Source: an uncultured Angelakisella sp. (lineage in GTDB: Bacteria > Bacillota > Clostridia > Oscillospirales > Ruminococcaceae). Taken from it: a stretch of 51,557 nt of DNA. Below are positions 33,562 to 41,338 of this stretch, piece by piece; within the stretch, counting starts at the first letter, position 1; each line of letters begins with the position of its first letter. The DNA is taken from contig CAKSYU010000011.1 in assembly GCA_934524965.1 (NCBI GenBank), positions 1 to 51,557 of the forward strand. Reading direction: 5' to 3'. A program made the translations under genes and the position numbers. The notes under the pieces are model-generated. The model saw only the letters and a list, made by a program, of their open reading frames with translations, did not search any database and was not told the origin of the DNA.

Positions 33562-33987
33562 CTACTGACCGGCGGGGGGCTTTTCCTCCAGCAGGGGGAG
33601 CAGGCGGATAATGCGCAGGAGCTGGGCAGCTTCCTCCACCTTTTTACGGCGGTGCTCGCCGCAGAAGGGCTGGAGCGCCATTAAAAGCTGGGTATCGCGG
33701 TCGGGGGTGGAAAGGGAGGAGACGACCTGCGCGATGCGTCCCAGCAGGGCGGGATCGGAGAGGAGACCGCCTGCCGGAGTGCCGCTGCCCGCAGCTCCGC
33801 CGCTGCCGCCCAGCATGCCCAGCAGGGCGGAGAGATCGGGGGTAGAGGCGGCGGGCGGGGGACTATCCCCGGCGGGGGGCTGTCTCTGCCCCGCACCCAG
33901 CCCCAGACCGGCGGCAAGCTCCCCAAGCCGGGAAAGCATCTGCGGGTCGGAGAGCAGCTGCTCCAGACGGGCGCTGAGGTCCTCCAT
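33562..33987 (-). CDS. Small helical protein, unknown function
   Basis: A 141-aa product of unknown function. It contains repeated leucine-rich helical stretches (SARLEQLLSDPQMLSRLGEL and LLSDPALLGRIAQVVSSL), a Gly/Ser/Pro-rich middle with DLSALLGMLGG, and a basic, helical end (DRDTQLLMALQPFCGEHRRK followed by KVEEAAQLLRIIRLLPLL). No signal peptide or metal motif is seen. CGGAGGG precedes the ATG at 33987. It is the middle gene of the three-gene cluster. Confidence 0.75.
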   Translation of the reverse strand: MEDLSARLEQLLSDPQMLSRLGELAAGLGLGAGQRQPPAGDSPPPAASTPDLSALLGMLGGSGGAAGSGTPAGGLLSDPALLGRIAQVVSSLSTPDRDTQLLMALQPFCGEHRRKKVEEAAQLLRIIRLLPLLEEKPPAGQ

Positions 33988-34057
33988 GGTGATCCCTCCG
34001 ATCAGGTGAGGTTGGTGGTTGGAACGGCGGCGGGGGAAGCGAGGGGAAGGGGAAGGG

Positions 34058-34138
34058 CGGGCGCCCCGCCGCCCGCCCCCGCAGGGGGCGGGCGGGACGG
34101 CTCCCGCAGGGAGCCGTTACCTCCGCGCGCAGCGCCCG
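34058..34138. repeat. Four-way-junction-like element J4 (partial)
   Basis: A short outer stem (CGGGCGC 34058-34064 with GCGCCCG 34132-34138) encloses a 12-bp hairpin (CCGCCCGCCCCC 34069-34080) and a 9-bp hairpin (ACGGCTCCC 34097-34105), both with GCA loops. The third arm is weak. It lies between two codirectional minus-strand genes. Confidence 0.6.
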
Positions 34139-34159
34139 AACCAAAGCCCTCTGCCGGAA

Positions 34160-34426
34160 TTACGGCTTGGGCGGGTTCTGCCCTGCCAAAAGCTGCTGCA
34201 ACAGCCCGCGCACCTGCTCCGACTGGAGGAGACGGGTCAGCCCCTCCCGATCATTCAGCAGGGCGGTGGCTTTTTCACGGTCGGCGCCAAGGGATTGCAG
34301 CAGACCGTCCAGTTTGCCGCTTTGCAGCTCCGCCTGTAACTGGACGGGGTCGCGCCCCAATTTGCCTGCCGCGATGCGCAGCAGAATGGAAAGCTGCTCT
34401 GGAGTATAGCGTGGAGTCTCTGCCAT
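34160..34426 (-). CDS. Small helical protein, unknown function
   Basis: An 88-aa product of unknown function, first of the minus-strand cluster. It is predicted all-helical with repeated LLQSxx motifs (KLDGLLQSLGADREKATALL and GLTRLLQSEQVRGLLQQLL), resembling the leucine-rich helices of its downstream neighbour, so the two may be related or interact. AGGAGG lies 8 nt before the ATG. Confidence 0.75.
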   Translation of the reverse strand: MAETPRYTPEQLSILLRIAAGKLGRDPVQLQAELQSGKLDGLLQSLGADREKATALLNDREGLTRLLQSEQVRGLLQQLLAGQNPPKP

Positions 34427-34552
34427 TTCTTCATTCCTCCTGTTCCTTTTTGCTTAAAGATATGATAAAATACCTTTGGTTAGAAGAAGGGAGAGCGGGC
34501 ACTGTGCCGCTCCTTTCATCTATATGCAGCAAGGGAAAGGTGGGTTCCGGCA

Positions 34553-35029
34553 ATGAAGATTATCGTGTGCAGTGACAGCCACGGAGCATTTACCGCAGGA
34601 GAGCAGGTGCTGGAGCGGGAAAAGGACGCAGTGGCGATCATCTTTTTGGGAGATGGTGCCGAGGAATGGAGCGACCTGCACGAGATCTATCCGCAGCTTC
34701 CCTTTTATGCAGTGCGCGGCAACTGCGACTGGGGCTGCGACTGGGCGGCGGAGCGTGTGGTGGAGCTGGGCGGACACCGTCTTTACTGCACCCACGGGCA
34801 CCTGTACGGGGTGAAAACGGCGGGCACCGCGCTGCTGGAAAAGCGGGCGGCGGAGGAAAACTGTGATATTATCCTGTACGGGCACACCCATACCGCACGG
34901 GTGGAGTACCGCGACGGGCGGTATATCCTGAACCCGGGCAGCCTGCGCCAGCCGGCGGAGGGGCACCCGAGCTATATCGAGCTGAATATAGACGGCAAAA
35001 ATGTGGTGCCGATCCTGGTGGAACTGTGA
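34553..35029 (+). CDS. Metallophosphoesterase, YfcE/MJ0936-type
   Basis: A 158-aa calcineurin-like phosphodiesterase with the full set of dimetal motifs: SDSHG (8-12), LGDG (32-35), RGNCDW (55-60), THGHLYG (about 82-88), GHTHT (about 106-110) and LNPGS. The family hydrolyses phosphodiesters in vitro; the cellular substrate is unknown. It heads a run of plus-strand genes that includes a nucleotide N-hydrolase ten bases downstream. Confidence 0.9.
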   Translation: MKIIVCSDSHGAFTAGEQVLEREKDAVAIIFLGDGAEEWSDLHEIYPQLPFYAVRGNCDWGCDWAAERVVELGGHRLYCTHGHLYGVKTAGTALLEKRAAEENCDIILYGHTHTARVEYRDGRYILNPGSLRQPAEGHPSYIELNIDGKNVVPILVEL

Positions 35030-35039
35030 GGAGAGCAGA

Positions 35040-35462
35040 ATGAAAAAGATCTATTTTGCGGGGTCGATCCGCGGCGGGCGGGAGGACATCGCTTTGTATG
35101 CAGCGCTGATCGCCCGCCTGCGGGAGCGCGCCGAGGTACTGACCGAATTCATCGGGGAGAGTGCGCTGGAGGACATTGAGGCGGCGACGATGACCGACTT
35201 TGATATCTATGAGCGGGACATGGCGCTGCTGCGCCAGGCGGACGCGGTGGTGGCGGAGTGCAGCACACCCTCCCTGGGGGTAGGGTACGAGCTGGGCAGT
35301 GCCGACGCGATGGGGCTGCAGGTGTATATCCTGTACCGCCCGAGCGAGAGCCGCCGGCTTTCGGCGATGGTTGCCGGCAACCGGCGCTTTATACCGGTGC
35401 CGTACGAGACAAAGGAAGAAGCGCTGGCGGCGGCAGACCTTATTCTGGAGGAACTGGGCTGA
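35040..35462 (+). CDS. Nucleoside 2-deoxyribosyltransferase-fold protein, DNPH1/RCL-like
   Basis: A 140-aa protein strongly resembling animal DNPH1 (RCL), which cleaves the N-glycosidic bond of deoxynucleoside 5-prime-monophosphates. Shared signatures: IYFAGSIRGGREDIALY (4-20), the acidic YERDMALLRQADAVVAE (57-73) and STPSLGVGYELGSA (75-88) with the expected catalytic Glu at 84, and RPSESRRLSAM. AGGAGAG precedes the ATG at 35040, 10 bp after the metallophosphoesterase stop. It may sanitise damaged or abnormal deoxynucleotides (inference). Confidence 0.82.
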   Translation: MKKIYFAGSIRGGREDIALYAALIARLRERAEVLTEFIGESALEDIEAATMTDFDIYERDMALLRQADAVVAECSTPSLGVGYELGSADAMGLQVYILYRPSESRRLSAMVAGNRRFIPVPYETKEEALAAADLILEELG

Positions 35463-35499
35463 CGGGTCAGTTGGAAATGAAGATAGCGGCAGGGGCTCC

Positions 35500-35584
35500 G
35501 GCGACCGCAGGTCGCGGCGCGGAGCGCCGCCGGCGGGCGAAGCCTGCCGAAGCCGTCCTGCGGACGGCTTGACCTGCGGTCGCC
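35500..35584. repeat. Four-way-junction element J5
   Basis: A perfect 14-bp outer stem (GGCGACCGCAGGTC 35500-35513 with GACCTGCGGTCGCC 35571-35584) encloses hairpins 35514-35530 (GCGGCGC stem), 35531-35549 (CGGCGGGC stem, one wobble) and 35550-35570 (AAGCCGTCC stem), all with 3-nt loops and no unpaired junction base. Lies between the DNPH1-like and Nif3-like genes. Confidence 0.9.
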
Positions 35585-35628
35585 CTGCCTGAGAAAAAGA
35601 CCGGACCGAAACAAAAAGGAGCAGTGCC

Positions 35629-36723
35629 ATGAAATACACAACCGGAGCCGTATATGATGCCATTCATGCGATAGCGCCCTTTGGGAGCTGTATGGAATGG
35701 GACAATGTGGGACTGCTGGTGGGGGAGCGGGAAGCGCCGGTAAACGGCGTGCTGGTCACGCTTGATGTGACCCCAGCGGCGGTGGAAAAGGCGCGGGAGA
35801 TGCGCCTGGACTGCATTGTGAGCCACCACCCCATTATTTTTCACCCGTTAAAGCGGCTGGACCCGCGCGACACGGTGGGGCTGTGTCTGAGAAACGGTAT
35901 CTCGGTGGTGAGCGCGCATACCAACTATGACTTTGCCCCGCGGGGGGTGAACTACGCGTTGGCGGAGGCGCTGGGGCTGCGGAATATCCGCCCCTTTGGG
36001 CAGGAGAATAGCGAAAAGCCGTGGCTTTCGCTGGTGGTATATGTGCCGGTGACCCACGCCGAGGCGGTGTACCGCGCGATGTGTGCGGCGGGTGCCGGTC
36101 GGCAGGGGAACTACAGCGGCTGCGCCTACATGAGTGAGGGCGAGGGACGCTTCCTGCCGGAGACGGGGGCAACCCCCTTTTTGGGCGAAGTGGGCAGGCT
36201 GGAAAAGACCGCCGAAACACGGCTGGAGCTGCTGTGCGCGCCGGAGCGGGTCGGTGCAGTCCTTGCGGCGATGCGTGCCGCCCACCCCTATGAGGAGCCG
36301 GCGTTCAGTATCCTGCCGAACCATGCGCTGCACACACAGGAGGTGTACGGAATGCTGGGCGAGCTGCCGCAGCCCCTGCTGCCGGAGGAACTGGCGGCGC
36401 TGACCGAGCGGGTGCTGGGCACCCATGCACAGTATGTCCCCACCGGAAAGGCAATAAAAACGGTGGCGGTGTGCGGCGGTGCGGGCAGCGACTTTATGGG
36501 CGAAGCTGCCGCCGCGGGTGCCGAGGCGTTCCTGACCGGCGAGGTGAAGCACCACGAGTGGTTCATGGCGGCGGAACGGGGACTGTGCCTGATGGCGGCG
36601 GGACACCACGCCACCGAGCATATTGCCATGCCGCAGCTGGCACGGCAGCTGCGCGAGGCGCTGCCCGACCTGCCGGTGGAGGTCTATGACAGTGACCCGA
36701 CCCGCTGGGGCGGGGCACGATGA
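35629..36723 (+). CDS. Nif3-like dinuclear metal-centre protein (DUF34)
   Basis: A 364-aa member of the Nif3/YqfO family, with the CutA-like insert (about 130-235) typical of the long Gram-positive form. Metal ligands are visible: SHHPIIF (65-71), AHTNYD (96-101) and GHHATEH (325-331). Suggested roles include GTP cyclohydrolase-type or metal-insertion functions; none is settled. AAAAGGAG precedes the ATG. In many Firmicutes it follows trmK; here trmK is 8 kb away. Confidence 0.93.
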   Translation: MKYTTGAVYDAIHAIAPFGSCMEWDNVGLLVGEREAPVNGVLVTLDVTPAAVEKAREMRLDCIVSHHPIIFHPLKRLDPRDTVGLCLRNGISVVSAHTNYDFAPRGVNYALAEALGLRNIRPFGQENSEKPWLSLVVYVPVTHAEAVYRAMCAAGAGRQGNYSGCAYMSEGEGRFLPETGATPFLGEVGRLEKTAETRLELLCAPERVGAVLAAMRAAHPYEEPAFSILPNHALHTQEVYGMLGELPQPLLPEELAALTERVLGTHAQYVPTGKAIKTVAVCGGAGSDFMGEAAAAGAEAFLTGEVKHHEWFMAAERGLCLMAAGHHATEHIAMPQLARQLREALPDLPVEVYDSDPTRWGGAR

Positions 36724-36784
36724 ACAAATCGGCGCAGTGATTGACACAAAAAGATAGCGGCAGGGCTTGGGAAAAGGTACGGGG

Positions 36785-36869
36785 CGCCCGCAGGGCGTTC
36801 CGGCGCAGCCGGAACCGGCGGCGACGCAGTCGGCGCCGAGCCCGCCGCAGGCGGGCTGCCCTGCGGGCG
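36785..36869. repeat. Four-way-junction element J6
   Basis: A 12-bp outer stem (CGCCCGCAGGGC 36785-36796 with GCCCTGCGGGCG 36858-36869) encloses hairpins 36797-36815 (GTTCCGGC stem), 36816-36838 (10-bp stem, one G/G mismatch) and 36839-36857 (AGCCCGCC stem). Near-identical to J1 and J7 except for a longer second hairpin. The remaining 160 bp to the phosphohexomutase gene hold nothing recognised. Confidence 0.9.
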
Positions 36870-37031
36870 GATAGAGGCATATGCCAAGATCCAACTTAGC
36901 ACGGCAGATGACGGCATTTAGCAAAAAACCGTCCCTGACCGAGGAACAAGGCAAGGGCGAGCAATAAAAGAGCAGAGAAACGAAAGAAGCAGGGAATAAC
37001 GAATTTTCCGAGGGAAAGGAGCGAGGGACAT

Positions 37032-38531
37032 ATGATAGAGTACAGCAAGCTGCAGAACGGCAGCGATATACGGGGGGTGGCGCTGCCGCTGGTGGCGTCG
37101 GAGCCGGTGAACCTGACCGAAGAAGCGGCGGGACAGATCGCGCGGGCTTTTACCGCATGGCTGGCGGAACGCTGCGGCAGACCGGCAGCCGAATTAAAGG
37201 TCGCAGTGGGGCGGGACAGCCGTCTTTCCGGCCCCAGCCTGCAGCGGACAGTGCTGACCGGTCTGACTGCCATGGGTGCGGTGGCGGCGGATTGCGGCAT
37301 GGCAAGCACCCCTGCCATGTTTATGGCAACGGTACTGCCGGACTGTGACTTTGACGGTGCAGTGATGATCACTGCCAGTCACCTGCCGCAGAACCGCAAC
37401 GGACTGAAATTCTTTACCAAAGCGGGCGGGCTGGAATCTGCCGATATTAAGGAGCTGCTGCGACGCGCTGCAGAGAGACCCGAAGCGGCACGGCTGCATG
37501 GCAGACTGACCTCTTTTGATATTTTGACGCCGTATACGGCAATGCTGCGGCAGTGTATCATCACCGGCGTGCAGGGCGGCGAGCGCCCCCTTACCGGCAT
37601 GAAGATTGCCGTGGACGCCGGAAACGGGGCGGGTGGCTTTTATGCTACGCGGGTGCTGGCGCCGCTGGGCGCCGATGTTTCCGCAAGCGTATATCTGGAG
37701 CCGGACGGCTCCTTCCCCAACCATGTGCCAAACCCTGAAAACAAGGAGGCGATGGAAAGCCTCCGCAGCGCTGTACTGGCAGGCGGCTGTGATCTGGGGC
37801 TGATATTTGATACCGATGTGGACCGTGCAGGTGCGGTGCAGGCCGACGGCACCGAGCTGGGGCGCAACCGGCTGATCGCACTGGCGGCGGCGATTGCGGC
37901 GGAGCAGGCGCCGCACAGCACCATTGTGACCGATTCCGTGACCAGCGACCAGCTTACCGGGTTCATCGAGCAGAAGCTGGGCTGCCGCCATCATCGCTTT
38001 AAGCGGGGCTATAAAAATGTCATCAACGAAGCGATCCGGCTGAACAAAGCGGGTGAGACCTGCCTTTTGGCAATGGAAACCAGCGGACACGGCGCATGGC
38101 AGGAAAATTACTTTTTGGACGACGGTGCATATCTTGCTACCAAGATCGTCATTCGCTATGCACAGCTGCGGCGGCAGGGACGCACCCTTGCCGACCTGCT
38201 GGAGGGAATGAGAGAGCCGCTGGAGGCGAGGGAGCTGCGGTTTCATCTGCTGCCGGAGGACTTTAAGGCAGCCGGCGCAGCCGTGCTGGCAGCACTGGAA
38301 CAGTATGCTGCCGGTCAGACGGGTTGGGTGCCCGCGCCCCACAATTACGAGGGGCTGCGCTATTCTGTTCCGACACAAAAGGGCTGGTTCCTGCTGCGCA
38401 TGAGTCTGCATGATCCCTTGATGCCGTTGAACATCGAAAGCGACTGCCCCGGCGGGGCAGAGGAGATTCTGCGGGAGCTGACGCCGTTTTTGAAGGCACA
38501 GGCGGTACTGGATACTGCCATGCTGGATTGA
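37032..38531 (+). CDS. Phosphoglucomutase/phosphomannomutase family protein
   Basis: A 499-aa alpha-D-phosphohexomutase interconverting sugar 1- and 6-phosphates. Motifs: catalytic phosphoserine loop TASHLPQNRNGLKFF (Ser116; canonical TASHNP has Asn-Pro where this has Leu-Pro), metal-binding DTDVDR (260-265), and sugar-binding METSGHG (348-354). The variant loops, and the N terminus LQNGSDIRGVAL, suit the broad ManB/PMM subgroup. AAAGGAG precedes the ATG. Substrate preference cannot be told. Confidence 0.9.
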   Translation: MIEYSKLQNGSDIRGVALPLVASEPVNLTEEAAGQIARAFTAWLAERCGRPAAELKVAVGRDSRLSGPSLQRTVLTGLTAMGAVAADCGMASTPAMFMATVLPDCDFDGAVMITASHLPQNRNGLKFFTKAGGLESADIKELLRRAAERPEAARLHGRLTSFDILTPYTAMLRQCIITGVQGGERPLTGMKIAVDAGNGAGGFYATRVLAPLGADVSASVYLEPDGSFPNHVPNPENKEAMESLRSAVLAGGCDLGLIFDTDVDRAGAVQADGTELGRNRLIALAAAIAAEQAPHSTIVTDSVTSDQLTGFIEQKLGCRHHRFKRGYKNVINEAIRLNKAGETCLLAMETSGHGAWQENYFLDDGAYLATKIVIRYAQLRRQGRTLADLLEGMREPLEARELRFHLLPEDFKAAGAAVLAALEQYAAGQTGWVPAPHNYEGLRYSVPTQKGWFLLRMSLHDPLMPLNIESDCPGGAEEILRELTPFLKAQAVLDTAMLD

Positions 38532-38554
38532 GCGAGGGCGGGGCGCGAGGGGAA

Positions 38555-38642
38555 CAAGGGGCGCAGCCCCCGACGGCGAAGCCGTCGGCGTGGACGAAAG
38601 TCCGCGGGAACCGTCCGCAGGACGGTTCGGGCTGCGCCCTTG
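38555..38642. repeat. Four-way-junction element J8
   Basis: The outer stem CAAGGGGCGCAGCCC (38555-38569) pairs with GGGCTGCGCCCTTG (38629-38642) with one bulged G. Hairpins: 38570-38588 (CCGACGGC stem, GAA loop), 38589-38606 (CGTGGAC stem, GAAA tetraloop, one wobble) and 38608-38628 (GAACCGTCC stem, GCA loop). Between the phosphohexomutase and TfoX-N genes. Confidence 0.88.
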
Positions 38643-38712
38643 ACCCTGCCCGCTGCACCGACCTGCCGAGAGAAACCGACCCCGAAAATCAACCCGCATA
38701 GGAGGACTGCCA

Positions 38713-39054
38713 ATGCCAAGCAGCAAGGAATACCTGAATTATATTTTGGAGCAGCTTGCCCCATTGGAGGAAATTGCCTACCGCCCGATGATGGGAGAAT
38801 ATATCCTCTATTATCGGGGCAAGGTGGTCGGTGGGATCTACGATGACCGTCTGTTGGTAAAACCGGTAAAATCTGCGGTTGCCTATCTGCCGGCGGCGCC
38901 CCGGGAGCTGCCCTATGACGGTGCAAAGGAAATGCTGCTGGTGGAGGAGGTCGATGATGGGGAACTTCTGCGAGGACTGCTGCGGGCGATGGAGCCGGAG
39001 CTGCCTGCCCCGAAGCCCAAAAAGCCAAAGACCCTCAAGGCAAAGAAGGAGTGA
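38713..39054 (+). CDS. TfoX N-terminal domain protein
   Basis: A 113-aa protein consisting of the TfoX/Sxy N-terminal domain alone (RPMMGEYILYYRGKVVGGIY and DDRLLVKP near 24-52) followed by a Lys/Pro-rich basic tail. In proteobacteria the full protein regulates competence; the stand-alone domain in Firmicutes has no established role. AGGAGG precedes the ATG. It ends 6 bp before the DUF1697 gene, so the pair is probably cotranscribed. Confidence 0.88.
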   Translation: MPSSKEYLNYILEQLAPLEEIAYRPMMGEYILYYRGKVVGGIYDDRLLVKPVKSAVAYLPAAPRELPYDGAKEMLLVEEVDDGELLRGLLRAMEPELPAPKPKKPKTLKAKKE

Positions 39055-39060
39055 TGCCGC

Positions 39061-39597
39061 ATGGCAAGGTGGATCGCACTGCTGCGGGGCGTAAATATCA
39101 GCGGGCGGAACAAGGTGGCAATGAGTGAGTGGAAGGCCGGATTGGGTGCGCTGGGCTATACCAATATCGTGACACTGCAAAACAGCGGCAACGCGGTATT
39201 TGATGCCGAGGGAGATGCGGCGGCACTGAGCGGTGCCATCGCCGGTTTAATGCGGGAGCGCTTCGGGCTGGAGATACCGGTTTATGTGACAAAGCAGGAG
39301 ACGCTGCGTACCCTGCTGACCCAGGCGCCGCCGTGGTGGGGCAGCGAGGATAAGGCGATCTACGACAACCTGATCTTCCTGCTACCGCCCTGCACCGCTG
39401 AGGAACTTTGTGAGGGGCTGGGCGAACCGCACCCAACACTGGAAAAGGTATTCCCCTGCGGAGACGCGGTGTTCTGGAGCTTTGACCGCCAGAAATACCA
39501 AAAGACGAACTGGTGGGCGAAAACGGCGCAGGAGCCGGCGAAAGACAAAATCACCATACGCACCGCGGGCACGGTGCGGAAGCTGGCGGAACTGTAA
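39061..39597 (+). CDS. DUF1697 family protein
   Basis: A 178-aa member of DUF1697, recognised by the start ARWIALLRGVNISGRNKVAM and the segments TNIVTLQNSGNAVF and FWSFDRQKYQKTNWW. Function unknown; the fold is a ferredoxin-like duplication. It directly follows the TfoX-N gene, a common partner of this family. AAGGAG precedes the ATG within the end of the previous gene. Confidence 0.92.
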   Translation: MARWIALLRGVNISGRNKVAMSEWKAGLGALGYTNIVTLQNSGNAVFDAEGDAAALSGAIAGLMRERFGLEIPVYVTKQETLRTLLTQAPPWWGSEDKAIYDNLIFLLPPCTAEELCEGLGEPHPTLEKVFPCGDAVFWSFDRQKYQKTNWWAKTAQEPAKDKITIRTAGTVRKLAEL

Positions 39598-39617
39598 ATT
39601 GAATAATCCAATAAAAA

Positions 39618-39659
39618 GATCCCCGCATGGGCAAGTCTCATGCGGGGATCGATTTATTT
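39618..39659 (+). terminator. Terminator after DUF1697
   Basis: GATCCCCGCATG pairs perfectly with CATGCGGGGATC around a 9-nt loop, with AATAAAAA before and GATTTATTT after. Could act in both directions. Confidence 0.75.
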
Positions 39660-39668
39660 GTAATGTAC

Positions 39669-40046
39669 ACCTTCGCTTGACAAGGACACACACGCTTTTA
39701 CGTCGGACGCAACCTCCGCTTTAGTCGTGCTGACCCTAACGGGCAGCCCTCCCCGCTGCGGTGCGTCCTCCTTTCCCCACAAGGTCTTACGACCTTGCGG
39801 GGACCCCATGTGCAAATCAGCGCTGACTGCGTCATCGTCCTTGGCATACGCCAGTATGCCGGCGTCCTCTTCCTTGCCATCATCTGATTTTCCCTCGCCG
39901 AAAAGTCCTGTGGAGTTTTTGCGCGGCAGAAATGCTGTAGGGGGAAGCGCGGCGAAGATGGCAGGCTGGCGCCTGTCGATGAACCGCGCAATGCCATACG
40001 GCATTTCTGCCCGCAAAAACCGTATGTGCTCTTGTCAAGCGAAGGT
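39669..40046 (-). repeat. MITE-like element, copy M2 (378 bp, inverted relative to M1)
   Basis: The left end begins ACCTTCGCTTGACAAG (39669-39684), the right end read in reverse begins ACCTTCGCTTGACAAG (40046-40031). The two ends differ beyond that point exactly as the two ends of M1 do, but swapped, showing inversion. M2 is longer because the internal hairpin is expanded (GGCAGAAATGC arms at 39927-40010) and a mosaic-repeat module with the AAGGTCTTACGACCTTG hairpin (about 39740-39807) sits inside it. It ends 6 bp from the stop of the neighbouring minus-strand gene. Confidence 0.75.
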
Positions 40047-40052
40047 GGAAAA

Positions 40053-41078
40053 TCAACAGTAGCCGGTGATGTGGTGGTCGCTGCCCGGGGCGAGCTGCGC
40101 CAGCACGGGACCGTCCAGCCGGCGGGTGGTCTCTCCCTGCCGGATAAACAGGAAGTGGCTGCAATACAGTGCCTGCCCCACCCGAACCATATTCATGGGG
40201 TCGTAGCCGCAGATGGCGGCTTCGCAGGGAACAAAAGCGTGCGCCTGCCGGTGCGCTTCGATGAGCGTTTGCTGCTGTTGGGTATGTTCGGTGAAAAAAG
40301 CGCTCAGTGCCGCTTCCTCCGGCGCATCGGCGCGCAGCGCCTCGGTGGGGAGGTTCTGTTCGTACAGGGTGGCACCGGAAAAGCTGTTATGGGTTGACAG
40401 TCCCAGCCGCTCCAGCGTAAGGCACAGCACCGTGCCGGTGTAGTAGCACAGCCGCCGCGCGTCAAAGAGGAGCGGCAGCTCGTTTTCCAGCTTTGCAAGG
40501 TAACGCTCCAGTGCTTCGGCATACTGTGCGGGATCCAGCACCCGCAGGGCGCGCAGGCACACCGTTTCCGCCGTGCCCTCTATCGTTTCGGTTTTCCACT
40601 CCTCTACGACAATTTGGGGAAAATGCGCGGCACGCTCATTCCGCAGGGCGGCAAAGCGCCGGAATTCGGCGGCATCACCGGTGCGGCAGGCGACGGCAAG
40701 GGCGCGGTTTTCCGCCAGCTTCAGCCGGTAGAAGTCCGGTTCAATAGGGGCGTTCAAAAGGCGCAGGTCATCGGGGAAGCGGTGCTCCCCCTGTTCGAAC
40801 TGGAAGCAGTGGAACATCTCGTGCGCCATGCTGGCGGCAAGGCTGACGGGCGGCAGGGGGTCAAGCGCGACGCTCCAGATGGCGATGCGCTGTCCCTCGT
40901 ATTCGATGGAGGTATTGCCGAGGAAGCGGTCGTCCCACGGGAAAAGCTGCCCCTCCAGGCAGACCCGTTCCTCATTGTACAAGGCGAAGGGGAATCGGTG
41001 GTATCCAGGGTACAGGGCGGAAAAATCCAGTCGGTCAAGTTGCTGTGCGACGGCTTGGGATAGGGACAAAAGCTCCAT
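40053..41078 (-). CDS. Putative zinc metallopeptidase-like protein
   Basis: A 341-aa soluble protein of no recognised family, with a zinc-peptidase-like helix AASMAHEMFHCFQFEQG carrying HExxH at 86-90. About 77-81 residues on, EGTAETVCLRAL (167-178) could supply the third, glutamate ligand in gluzincin fashion. No signal peptide is visible, so it is probably cytoplasmic. A GGAGA motif precedes the ATG. Peptidase activity is an inference from the motif only. Confidence 0.72.
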   Translation of the reverse strand: MELLSLSQAVAQQLDRLDFSALYPGYHRFPFALYNEERVCLEGQLFPWDDRFLGNTSIEYEGQRIAIWSVALDPLPPVSLAASMAHEMFHCFQFEQGEHRFPDDLRLLNAPIEPDFYRLKLAENRALAVACRTGDAAEFRRFAALRNERAAHFPQIVVEEWKTETIEGTAETVCLRALRVLDPAQYAEALERYLAKLENELPLLFDARRLCYYTGTVLCLTLERLGLSTHNSFSGATLYEQNLPTEALRADAPEEAALSAFFTEHTQQQQTLIEAHRQAHAFVPCEAAICGYDPMNMVRVGQALYCSHFLFIRQGETTRRLDGPVLAQLAPGSDHHITGYC

Positions 41079-41194
41079 GGCGAATCTCCGTTCTTGTGGG
41101 GAATGGGGTCATTATAGCAAATTTGGCGGAAAAAGAAAAGGGCGCCGCCCTATGGGCGGCACCGGAGAGGAGGGGAAATCTGGTGAAAGGGAGA

Positions 41195-41285
41195 GGGCGC
41201 CCGCAGGGCGTTCCGGCGCAGCCGGAACCGGCGGCGACGCAGTCGCTGCCGAGCCCGCCGCAGGCGGGCTGCCCTGCGGGCGCCC
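41195..41285. repeat. Four-way-junction element J7
   Basis: A perfect 15-bp outer stem (GGGCGCCCGCAGGGC 41195-41209 with GCCCTGCGGGCGCCC 41271-41285) encloses hairpins 41210-41228 (GTTCCGGC stem), 41229-41251 (CGGCGGCGAC stem, one wobble) and 41252-41270 (AGCCCGCC stem), each with a GCA loop and no unpaired junction base. Between two codirectional minus-strand genes. Confidence 0.92.
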
Positions 41286-41338
41286 CAAGCGAGGACAAAG
41301 AAAAATCTGCGGGGAAGGAGCGGATAAACCGTTTTCCT

